A DNA stretch of 64,000 nt from Leucogyrophana mollusca (lineage: Eukaryota > Basidiomycota > Agaricomycetes > Boletales): positions 17,043 through 81,042 of the forward strand of contig MU266451.1 in assembly GCA_021014945.1 (NCBI GenBank), given 5' to 3'. The notes beneath the pieces are model-generated. The model had not been told where the DNA came from. It ran no database searches and saw only the letters and a list, made by a program, of their open reading frames with translations. Shown piece by piece: positions 1-11,505 of the stretch (position 1 is the first letter of the stretch; each line of letters begins with the position of its first letter). The position numbers were made by a program, and so were the translations under genes.

Positions 1-2321
1 CCTGTTCTCTATCACGCGAGAGTTGTAAAGGTACCACAGGTCTCCAGGTTCCATTGTTCGGGCGAGATTGGCAGCAGCGTCCCACATCTCCATTTTAAGG
101 ATATAGTTAGATAGTTCTGGTGGGCACCAACTCGCCTGAATAGGGTGTAACCGGGGGCTCGAAGTGTAGTCAGTGACATAAACGCTGCAGGGGCCATTGT
201 CGTTAGGATAGACATGCAAGATCTGCATTACAGGGTGGTTAATGAGCCACGTCCACAAGTCTACAATAGTTAAGTGAGGCTCACCTCTGCGGTGCAGTCG
301 AAGAAACCGCGGGGAGCCATGTCTGGCGATGCATCTGCGATCAGTCGATGAAGTCTTCTAGCACGATCGGTACTCTGTATAGTCGTGACATTGTCGACGC
401 CCTGCTTTTGCAGTGCCTCCCACCAATCGGCAAGCTTACCGCAATACTTGATTTCGTCTCCATCTGACCTCGGTTCCCAATAGGGAGTGTACTGATAGCC
501 GAAGCCGTTGGGGCCATCTGCCTCAAATTCGGGTGCATTCCCTCTGTCGGGCGGCCTAATGCGTCGCGTTGCTAGGTCATAGATAGCCCAACGCAGCTTA
601 TCGTGGTAACCGACACCCCTTACTCTTCCTTGAAATTGGGTGATCTGGGATGACGGGTCAGGGGCTTATTTGCCCCGTTGATGGTGACGAAACAAAGAAC
701 ATCTCACCCTCAGCTTACGGAGGATAACAATGTCCCCCTGCTTCACCGACGGCAGCCATTCTGCGTATTTCTTCTGAAAGCAGTTCACGGCGAGGCCGGT
801 GCAGTCGAAGTACGTGCTCTCGGCGTCGACATTAGAAGGATCAACGAGGTCAAATGAACGGCCCCACTCTGTGGACGACGACGACAGCTATCAGTATCTG
901 CACAATAATCGAGGATGAAGTCAATACCGTTCGTGCGCGTTCGCGCAGGACTTCTGCATGAGGATACAACTGCTATAACGTTTATCATGCCATGGGTTTC
1001 TTTGATCTTCCCGAGAGCGGTATATGATTCTCCCTGAGACAATAGTCAGCAACATTCTGAGAAAAGCGAATCTCGGGGAACGCGGACTGACGTCTGTACG
1101 AAGTCCCGACCACATTCGTAGAGCAGGATCGGAAGTTTGCTGTGATACAGGAGCAATGTCCTTGATCAGCGGGTCCTCTTCTGGTCGCCGGGTAGGATCG
1201 TTCGTCGGCGCGGAGGCACTTGGACCAGAAGTACTAGCATCCTGCGGATGCGAGGGCTCCTTTCGCGGAGCCAAGCTCGGAGGCTCGGATTGAGCATGCG
1301 GAAGTGGATGAGCAGGAGCAGGAATGGGGGAGACGGCTTGATGACTTTGCTTCACAGCCAGCGGTGCTGGCGCGGGCTCAGAAGAATGGCCATGCAACGC
1401 CTGCCGTTCACGTTGACGCTGCTTTTTATGTTTGTTTCGCTGCTTTTTAGTTTGACCGTTGGCTGGAGGGAGTTTGGGTCCTTGGTACTTCTGTACTCCG
1501 GAAGACTCGTGACTAATATGGGCTGGAGATGGTGAGCGAGCTTTCCGCGGCCCAGAGTCGAGGTGCGCATGCCCCATAGTATGTTCAGTACTGGATATTT
1601 GTCCCTCTATACTACTCGAATAGTGGTTCGACGGCTGGCGGTCGGGCCCGAGGTTCGCAATTTTCTCGGCTTGGGGTGCGGGCGGTGCTTCTGCTATATT
1701 GTCTACCAGTTGAGCAGCAACAGCATCCTCCTCTACGATCTCAGAGACACGTAATATAGAGCTCGGATCGGCTGGTGGAGCAAACCACGCGTCCTTGTCT
1801 GTCGGTGTGGTGGCTGCAGGAGTCGTCTGGTCGACCATGGACTGCCGCATTAATTGGATTTGACCCTCACCTTTCCAAGTATTGATGATCTTACCAGCGT
1901 TGTTTCCGGAAACATATTTGACGGCGACCCCTTGTGCGAACTTCAGTGCCAAGGGAAGAGAGGATGGCGCGGAGGATACAGCGCGAGGTTCAACCTTTGC
2001 GCCTTTGAGCGCAAAGCAAAGAATGTCGTGCACGCGAAAGACGGGCGCATTCACGAGACGGAGGCATTTCTCTGAGATTTCGACTTGAAATCGTGATACC
2101 GTTGCGTCCGTTTTTGATGCAAGGACAATCCGGCGAAGCCCGCCTGTGCTGGGCCAAATCATTTGAACCCTACCTTCGATGTTTCCTGAGTCCTCGGTAA
2201 GCGGATTTATGAGTTCCAGAGCGTTCCTTCGGCGAGACTCGTGAAATAGGTCATCCTCGTCGTGTTCGGCTCTCGGCCGCTTTGAGACATCCTCCACGAC
2301 ATCTTCGGAGGCGCGCTTCAT
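1..2321 (-). CDS. POT1: Telomere end-binding protein Pot1, 3' end outside window
   Basis: Binds the single-stranded G-rich telomere overhang in the nucleus as part of shelterin. Reading the minus strand from ATG 2321, a long first exon encodes about 400 residues: an OB-like segment at about 45-140, then a Pro/Ser-rich linker with a basic KKQRNKHKKQRQRER patch. Next comes the classic telomere-binding OB fold (YTALGKIKETHGMINVIAVV near 1000, then STYFDCTGLAVNCF, GDIVILRKLR and GVGYHDKLRWAIYDLATRR). After YTPYWEPRSDGDEIKYCGKL a second ssDNA-binding OB (POT1PC type) starts: LWTWLINHPVMQILHVYPND, PELSNYILKMEMWD, MEPGDLWYLYNSRV. It runs off the left edge. Several short introns lie between 600 and 950; the one near 870-905 looks unusually short (about 35 nt), so that border is uncertain. 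The start is shared with TAP42 across a 186 bp divergent gap. Family assignment is firm; exact splicing is inferred. Confidence 0.88.
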
Positions 2322-2507
2322 GCCACAAGTGCCTGTAGATGATATCTGATGTATGCAATATTTGCTGGAGACAAGGCAGTTGTACCTTCAAGTTGTACTT
2401 GGCTGGCAGCGACGGCACTGAGGTAGTGCAAAGACGCGTGTGGACCCCCGGACACAACGCGTTATGACGATGCGGGACCAAGAGAGACCCTTGGCACCCT
2501 GATTACC
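2322..2507. promoter_or_regulatory. Divergent promoter region between POT1 and TAP42
   Basis: This is the 186 bp between the two start codons, which point away from each other, so both upstream elements must lie here or inside the 5' ends. No clear TATA or CCAAT box was recognised. The role is inferred from position only. Confidence 0.5.
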
Positions 2508-3894
2508 ATGTCTACCTTACCATTACCTGCATTATTTGCCAGGGCTCTTTCCTCTGCATCAAAGGCCACAAATTTACCTACCATCGCGGATAGAACCCAG
2601 GTGAGAGCGGCTACCTTGAGACACTATATATCAACTGATGCTGAGGGTCCAGGAACTCATTCAATCAGCGTTGACTGATCTTAGTCAGTTGAACTCGAGA
2701 GTGACTGCACTTTCTTTGTTCAGCTCGAATGAGTCTCTCGAGGATATATCCACTCGAGACCTAGTGTATTTAACCGTACCATATGTCTTGGCCGACGTTC
2801 AAAATCGCATCAAGACCACCGACAGGGATGAAAGGATGACCGTCCTTGGGCAGGTGCAGGTCAGTCCAGGACCCCGTCGGGGAGAGTCCCTGCAAACTGA
2901 ACCAGCTCGTTAGAGACACCTTAGGACGTTTATATCTAGCCTAGATACGTTCGGTATAATCCCAGAGGTGGAACACACGCTCTACGACCAAAAGACGACC
3001 ACCATCAAGGATGCCGCCAAACGTCGGGAAGTCAAGATCAAACAGTACAAGACGCAACAGGATCTCCGAACGCGGATCGAGGCTGTTCGAAAACGACGAC
3101 AACAAAAACCAGTACATGATCAAGCGTCGACTGACTTCGACCTCATTCTCTCCCTCCTCCCTTCGGCTGCAGACGATGACAATGACGATGGCGATGATTC
3201 TGAAACAGATGAGATCCTACGAGAAGCAGCACTGCTGTTGCTTCGATTAACCCATGCACAGGCCCACTCGCAACTTGAAAGCTCAAATCAAGAGCTGGAA
3301 TTGTTGCGTAATGCCTCTCCCCCGCCTCCGCCTGGACCACTTACGGACGACCGGAGGGGCAAGATAAAGGATCAGGAGGATATGTGGAAACTTGACACTA
3401 CAGCTCCATCGAGCGGTAGCGGGCCCCTGCTCGATCCCAGTGGAAAGGTCTGCCATTGTTGTCATTTGACTTCTTATTTGGTTCTAAGCAGTGAAATTGC
3501 TCGGCAGCCTTTGCGGCCATTCACGATACTCCCAGCGGGTGCCTCTGATCGCGCCCGTTTGCAGGCGCAGGTATTTGGGCCTGGGCATCGACTACCTACC
3601 ATGGCTATTGATGAATATCTCGAGATCGAACGGCAACGGGGTAACATCATATCTGGAGGAGGGTGAGTTGTTGCGCCAGCCTTCATTCGCGTGATTGCTG
3701 ATATATCTTCCTCCATCAGGCCACAATCCGAAACCGTGCCCACATCATCTGAACAATTGGCAGTTGATGCTGAGGCAGATGGCACCGCGTTTGGCGAGCT
3801 AAAGGCAGAGGAGAAACGACAAAAAGATGAGAAATGGGCACAGTACACAGACGAAAACACAAGAGGCGCAGGAAATACAATGAATCGAGGATGA
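2508..3894 (+). CDS. TAP42: Tap42/alpha4-type PP2A regulatory protein
   Basis: Tap42 (IGBP1/alpha4) binds the catalytic subunits of PP2A-type phosphatases in the cytoplasm and acts downstream of TOR. Five exons were assembled: ATG 2508 (MSTLPLPALFARALSSASKA) to 2600; 2653-2859; 2914-3447; 3508-3662; about 3720-3894. All introns are 52-60 nt and GT-AG. Diagnostic segments are TQELIQSALTDLSQ, DLVYLTVPYVLADVQNR, SSLDTFGIIPEVEH, RREVKIKQYKTQQDLRTRIE, the C-terminal LRPFTIL and HRLPTMAIDEYLEIERQRGN, and the final KWAQYTDENTRGAGNTMNRG. Length (about 380 residues) is normal for the family. The intron at 3448-3507 is in frame and has no stop, so an automatic model could retain it. The gene is divergent from POT1 and convergent with RAB6, 167 bp away. 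Confidence 0.93.
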
Positions 3895-4061
3895 GATGGT
3901 GAACATAGAGGAAACCGGCGGCTTGTATGAGGGCTCTGCGACTACCATTCGGCTGCGGTGATTCCAGCACGGCTGTTTGGTCACGTTAGAACGGATTGAA
4001 CTGAAGCAAAGGTATATGATAACAGTGGTGTACATCTCGTTTACATGAGGTAAGTCCTAAA

Positions 4062-5004
<943 letters not shown>

Positions 5005-5334
5005 GTTAGTCTATGAAGCCAAGCCAGACGGTGACCGTGTTCCAGGGGAGAAAGAAAGATTAAAATGTGTCAAAGTAACCCTTGTGTCCGTATGTTTTGT
5101 GGTAATAACCTGACCTCAGCGGCGGGAACTTGCAGGCAATGGTGTTTACCTTTGCTTGTTCCGCACTACTGCCCAATATGATGCCGGCGGTAGTCCACGT
5201 GGCAAGACAGAATTATTGCTCGTGGAGGGTGCGTTATAATGTCCTCATCTTGCTCTCATCCTCGCCAGCTTTTCGGCTGAGCTTTCGCCTGGCTTTTCTT
5301 CCAATTTTCTTGTAACCATATTCTTGTATCAAAC
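5005..5334. promoter_or_regulatory. Divergent promoter region YPT6 / MTHFR
   Basis: A 330 bp gap between two diverging start codons. The MTHFR-proximal side is pyrimidine-rich (ctttcgcctggcttttcttcc), common before fungal start sites. No specific operator was recognised. Confidence 0.45.
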
Positions 5335-7700
5335 ATGAAACTCACCGATAAAATTGCTGCTCACAACTCGACGCATCCGTTCTACACATTCGAGTTCTTT
5401 CCCCCTCGGACAGACCAGGTTATTCGCGTGCTTGACCGCTGGCGCTAATTCGCTCACGCTCGTGTGCCAGGGTCTTGAAAACTTGGTTTCTCGTATATCA
5501 CGGCTTTCTGCTCTCAATCCGATCGCAATCAGTGTGACATGGGGAGCAGGAGGTTCGACCAAAGAGCGCAGCCTTGATCTCGCGGGATTTACCCAGTCGG
5601 ATTGCGCTATCGATACGATCCTGCATCTGACATGCACCAACATGGTACCAGGCCTGGTTGACGACGCATTGCGGGTGACTACCCCCTCTACTGGCGACCG
5701 GTATGGGATTGAAGACTGAGTCTCTGTCCAGGTAGCAAAGTCACGCGGTATTCAGAATATCCTTGCCTTGCGCGGAGGTGCGGCGATGATGAGGGTGATC
5801 CATGATTATATATCTTACTGCTCTGCGCCGTCTAGACCCGCCGCGAGGAGAGGAACAGTGGACTCCCATCGATCCACGTTTTAATCACGGGATAGACCTA
5901 GTAACTTACATCCGCTCCTCTACCGAGTTTTCTTCCCAATTCTGCATCGGCGTAGCAGGTAAAAGCCAGTTTTTGTATGCACTAAGTGAAGTTCTCAAAG
6001 ATCGAACACCTATAGCTTACCCGGAAGGACATCCCGATCGACAAACCGACGAAGAAGGGGAAATCGAGTTTCTGAAAGCGAAAGTCGATGCCGGAGCTGA
6101 TTTCATCATGACGCAGCTTTTCTATGACGCGGACGTCTTTCTGCGGTGGATCGAGAAAGTGAGGGCAAAAGGTCAGTGTGGACATCAAATGAGACAAACG
6201 GCTTCTCATTATTTACAGGCATCAGTGTGCCCATCATACCCGGGATTATGCCTATACAAACATACTCTTCATTCCTGCGGTTGATCAAGTTATGCGGGAT
6301 TCGTGTACCACCATCTATTATGTCCGATCTTGAGCCCATACGCGTGCGCACTGTTGTTTTTCCCCTGAGGACAGCCGTTTCTGACACAGAATAGCATGAT
6401 GACCAACTCGTCAAGGAATACGGGGTCCGACTCGCCGTTGATATTATACAGAAGATTACAGCCACTGGAGTAGTCCGTGGCGTAAACTTCTGTACCTTGA
6501 ACCTCGAAAAAAGTGTTCAGCTGGTGCTTAACAACCTCCAATGGGTTGGTGGAAGCCCGAAGACGCTCAATAAGCTAATTGCTGTCAGTTTCTTTTTGAA
6601 TCTCCCCACTAGTCTAGCTTGACGTACTTTTAGGAGACCCCAGGACCTATCATTCATCCGCATCCGGACTCTGACCTTGTAGTCACCCCCGAAAGCGCAA
6701 CTACCTCCGCGACGAATGCTTTGGCATCCAAACAGATTCTTGATAATGAACCCGGCCGGGGCGAACTTAACAATGCCGCGACATGGGACGAGTTTCCTAA
6801 TGGTCGATTCGGTGATTACAAAAGTCCTGCCTTCGGCGCTCAGGATCAATGGGGCGGTCTCGGAATCTCGGTAAGGCACCTCGCCCCTGGTTCGTCGCGC
6901 AACTCCTAACTGTTGATTCTCAGCGGCTTGAAGCCGTCTCTGAGTGGGGTAGTCCGAAGACAGTGGTAGATCTGACAGAGCTGTTCCTTCGATACCTCCA
7001 CTCAGAAATATCTACCACCCCGTTCTCCTCGCTACCTTTGTCGCCTGAATCACTCACGATCCTACCACATTTGGAAAATCTGACGACGAGAGGATGGTGG
7101 ACTGTGTGCTCACAGCCCGCAGTCGACGGAGCGAGCTCGACAGACGAAGTCTTCGGTTGGGGACCTAGAGGGGGCTACGTCTTCCAGAAAGGATTTGTCG
7201 AGTTTTTCGTGGAAGAGGACGTAGTGGAGGAGATAGAGAAGAAAATCGAACAAGATGGCAAGGCCTACGTGCATTACTTTGCTGCAAACGTCCATGTAAG
7301 TCTCAGTCTCCCTTCTCGTCCACTGACCAAACCAAACACAAACCTCCCCAGGGCGAATGCAGGAGCAACGTACCGGAAGACGGTCGGAACGCGGTCACTT
7401 GGGGCATGTTCCCCGGCCAGGAAATCGCGCAAACAACAATCATCGAGCGAGAATCATTTCTGACGTGGAAGGTGCAAATCATGTGTTCTGGGTTCTTACT
7501 CGGGATACTTATCGCTTGCTTAGGACGAGGCATTTTCAATCTGGGCAGAGTGGGCTTCGTTTTACCCTCCAGGCTCAAGCGAAAGGAATTTGTTGGAAGG
7601 TGTGCGGAAGGAAAGGTGGTTGGTTAGTATCATACATCACGACTATAAGCGCGAAGATGCCTTATGGACGTTCCTATCTGACGGAGGCAGTGTACTGTAG
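5335..7700 (+). CDS. MET13: Methylenetetrahydrofolate reductase (Met12/Met13 family)
   Basis: Reduces 5,10-methylenetetrahydrofolate to 5-methyltetrahydrofolate for methionine synthesis, in the cytosol. Start ATG 5335: MKLTDKIAAHNSTHPFYTFE then FFPPRT. Barrel-domain signatures: ALNPIAISVTWGAGGSTKER, DTILHLTCTNM, FCIGVAG, YPEGHPD, KVDAGADFIMTQLFYDADVF, ISVPIIPGIMPIQTYSSFLR, GVNFCTLNLEKSV. The C-terminal regulatory domain shows WGPRGGYVFQKGFVEFFVEE, YFAANVHGECRSNVPEDGRN and AVTWGMFPGQEIAQTTIIER, then DEAFSIWAEWASFYPPGSSE, KERWLVSIIHHDYKREDALW and stop at 7698-7700. Both eukaryotic halves are therefore present. Many short introns interrupt it. Fungi often carry two paralogues; I cannot decide from one copy whether this is the Met12 or the Met13 type, so the symbol is provisional. 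Confidence 0.92.
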
Positions 7701-8162
7701 CACACATGGTAATGTCCTATACATTAATCCCCAGACTCAGAAGACCTTTCTTACGATGTCAGTACTCTGGGCTAAGAGAGAAAGCGGCCGTGGTCCCGTG
7801 TGGCGTTCTGCTGCTGAACGCCCCGGTGCCACTCCCACACAATTAAGCTCCTTGGACCAGTTCTCGGCCGGTTTGTGTATTGCAGTCCAGGGAACTGAGC
7901 GTGTATAATCCGTCGTCGCCTGGGCCGGGCCGCGGTTGCTAGACACCAGCCAGCTGGCGAGTCTGAGGAAGAAAAAAGAAATCGTCCATTACACGTTTCC
8001 CAAAACAACAAACAACCGTTACCCTTGTCCTCACTTGGAATATGTACCACTCTAAGTATGTGCCATCATCTTCTAGCCCAAACAAAAAGACTACTTCACG
8101 GTGATCCATGAACAAAGTAACCAGACATCGCGAACCAAAGCATGACGACCGACCAAGCCTTC
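7701..8162. other. Convergent intergenic region, no gene seen
   Basis: A 460 bp gap between the convergent stops of MTHFR and DOA1. Open frames here have no recognisable protein signature and overlap each other on both strands. It probably holds the two 3' UTRs. Confidence 0.6.
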
Positions 8163-11100
8163 TCACAGTAGTCCAACAATCTCCCCCGCAACGTTCTTAA
8201 TCCTGTCGTCAGGGAACGCCGACGGCAGCCCGACGACAGTCTGTTTCAGTTCTGTAGCCTGAGAAATGTCTATTTGGGCATTGTGTGCCTTCGCGGCGTA
8301 TGCCTGGACGCAAGTAAATTCACAGTCCCTGAGCGCACGCTGCTTGTCTCTCAGGGGGAGCACTTACCACGTTACCGAGTGCAACCAAGGTACGATAGGC
8401 TACTTCCGGATCATCATTTCCCGAGCGTAGCAACTGAACAAAAATATCAGTATGATGCAAACCGATGTTTAAATGTCTGTACCTGAACGATTAGCCCCAG
8501 GTGCTGAGATCGCACATCCGCGACGACCGGTGTCTTCAAGTATGCGCAGGAGAAACTAAGATGAGGAATTAGCACGTAGGCTCCATACGGCGGTATGGCG
8601 TTGGAGTGTACTTGAATAATATCGTCGCGAAGGCCACGCGTTGCGTCTTTGTGAGCAGTTCGTGTGGTGCTTGCTTCAATGCGTTGAAAACCTGGTGGGA
8701 GGGTGTCATTCTACAGCTCCAGCTCGTCCGAACGACGTCCGCACACACCTGGTTGACCCACTGCCCATCGGCTATTGGAGTACCTTCCTGGAAACAATTG
8801 GCCACGGTTCGGAACAATAATAATACATTCGTCTCTTGGGCTTTAGAGAGGGGTTTCCCTCGGGAGACCACAGACGACCAATCTGAAGCCTTGAATAGAC
8901 ACTCGAAGAACCGTTCGCGGGCCCCAGGCGCGGCTGCAGCATCTGCGAAATATGCAGTCACCAGTCGGCTGAGGTCAATGACTATCAAACCCGTCAGCTA
9001 TGTCGCCAGTAAGGAGAGGATGGTAAGTACCCGGAAAACGTTGAGAGGCGGGCCAGCGATCAAGAATCTGGATAATCGTCTCGATATGGGCTGCCCCGAG
9101 AGGGGGTATGGTGCCATGTGGGGGTTGGGATGTGATTTGTGAGAGGTACGTGAAAGATTCGTCAATCAACATTAGTTCTTCTGGATACATAGCAAGAGAC
9201 GCTGTAGACTGGAGGGCGTGAAGAAAATCAGCATGGTTATATGTAGATGGAGCGGAATAAGTCACAATTTCGCTGCGAAGTGCTTCATCAAATTGATACA
9301 GTTTGGATTGCATGGCTGAGACATTAGCTTGCTTGAAAGATACGAATTTGGTCTGTGAAGAATGTTGAGTTGATCATCTTGCTAATACAAGCCAGAGACG
9401 CACATAAGGAATGATCTTGGCGACGGATGGTGGTGGAGGCATGGCCGGGGGAGGGGCAGCCGGATGCTGAGAAGCACCGCTGTAGCGCGAGGCACCCGTA
9501 AAAGGATCCATGTACTGGGACGATGGCGCCGCTGATGGAGCTGAGCTCGCTGAGCTCTGGTACCTCGACGCGCCTGATGAAAGGGATACATCATGTGACA
9601 AACGTGGCAAAGTCCGATTGCTTACCAGTGTACGGATCTACGTACTCGCTGCCACCCCCCAGACTCACACCCGCGGTGTTCTTCTCTATAAAGCGAACAA
9701 CTTCGTCGATGTAGTTCAAAGACAAATCGTTCTGCTCCAAGAAGCGCTGAGCAGCAGCATAGGGATTTTCTAAAGAGGGGTGCTTATATTGTGAACATGG
9801 TGATACGAGGTCACCAAAACGCGATCGCTTACCTGAGACATTGAACGGTAGTTTCAAAGGGGGCACGCCGTCCTGAATGTCAACATCAAACACGTAGTCG
9901 TACTCCTTGCCTTGGTAAAGTTGTTTCCGTCCGGACCCCACAGCGTCGACGACATCACCAATCTTCTGCCAGCTCGATGTTGCGCTATCCCACTGTCGAC
10001 CTGTTCATTCACGAGTCCATTGTGCAGATTTGTATGCTTACCTGATGAGCCTCGACGATGTCCCCGTTTCTAATCATCTTCACCTCTCCGGGTTTCTTAC
10101 CTGCACCACGAAATCAGCTCCGTTTTCTGCGGGGGTGGCAGGATTGGCTAACCAGGGTCAAAGAGAGCTTCGGGACCAGGTAAATCGGTCTTTTTGACAT
10201 CGCCAACCTGCTGCGAGGGGAGGGCCTGGCTGGCGACCTGGTCTTCCAAGGCCTTCAGCTCCTCTGCGTTCGCCCACCGATCTTCTGATTCGCTGAACAC
10301 ACGCACGACTCCGTCGCTGCATCCGCTAACGATGTCACCATTCGGCATGGTGGAGACGGCCCAGACTGAGATGGCAGGGTGAATGATGGTCTGGGAACAT
10401 TCGCCGTCTGACGGGCAATCAAGCTGCAGTTAGGCATGGATGCAATCCAACGAGGCTGAACAGATGAAGACACACCCCGCCAAATGCGTACTGAGCGGTC
10501 TTCTCCACCGGATACGATGTCGCCGTTTGGGAGAACTGATAGACTATATACGAATGAAGTGTGACCGGACAATGTATACACGACGTCGCCCTCCATAGTC
10601 CAGACTCGAATTTCGCTGGACACCAGACCATTGAGTATGTAACCATATGTGGATGACCTGAATTTACCTATCGTTGGAACAGGAAGCGAAACCTATGTCA
10701 GGCATCAAAGCCAAGCCGCGAACCGCGTCCTTGTGTCCATTGTAAGTCCGCATCATCTTGTTCTGAACCCAGAACTTGATTGTTTTATCCGCAGAGGCTG
10801 TGAATAGATTTGTATATGATGTCAATGACACGAGGTAGATCGACACGTACCCGTTAAAAATTGATGCTCATCGATAGCCAGAACCGCCCATACTGACTGC
10901 TGATGCCCTTTTAAATCGTACTGCAGCTGGAATTGACTCCATACTTTGGCAGTCCTATGGGAGGTGATTCGTAAGATGGTCAAGGCAATAACAAAAATTG
11001 CGCACTTGTCCCAAGAGCCAGAAATTATGGTGCCGAGGGGGGTGATATTGAGAGCGCACACGTTATCTGAATGACCGACGAGGGAATATTGTGGATCTTC

Positions 11101-11505
11101 TTTGTTGGCCGAGTCGAGGGCGAATATATTGATGACCATGTCCTGCCCGCCCACCACCGCGTACCCTAAGGTAAACTCAGCAAAAGTACTCGGGGAGTGA
11201 ACCGAACCAAAGCCTCCTACCTTGCGGTGCATCGGGGGAAGGGGGAATATATCCCACCGCATTGATAAATCTGTTACCCGCTCGCAAGATACTTGCTGGC
11301 GAAAAAGGAGATGATGGCGATGGTCTCAACCAAGGTATCGCCGTTGAATCACGCGAAGCGGAGAGGATGATATTTTCTGTAGGTGAAGCTACTGCTCGAA
11401 CCTAGGACACAAGTATCAGATAATTCGCACCACATCTCATAGTTTGCGCAAGAGACAGACATCGGATGAGTGGGCTGATAGTGTTGCCGAGAGCTTATAA
11501 GGCAT
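8163..11505 (-). CDS. DOA1: Doa1/Ufd3 (PLAA) WD40-PFU-PUL ubiquitin-binding protein
   Basis: A Cdc48/p97 adaptor that binds ubiquitin and controls ubiquitin pools and mitochondrial or endosomal protein turnover. ATG 11505: MPYKLSATLSAHSSD, intron, VRAVASPTENIILSASRDST. The N-terminal seven-blade WD40 propeller is clear: YSLVGHSDNVCALNITPLGT, SGSWDKTAKVW, YDLKGHQQSVWAVLAIDEHQ, ADKTIKFW, YNGHKDAVRGLALMPDIGFA, SGHTSFVYSLSVLPNGDIVS, GGEDRSVRIWR, NGDIVSGCSDGVVRVFSESE. The PFU domain follows (YDYVFDVDIQDGVPPLKLPF, ENPYAAAQRFLEQNDLSLNY, YVDPYTG), then an Ala/Pro/Ser-rich linker and the PUL domain (MQSKLYQFDEALRSEIVTYS to the C-terminal LPSAFPDDRIKNVAGEIVGL). Stop is at 8163-8165. At least ten introns. 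Architecture and order match the family in full. Confidence 0.94.
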
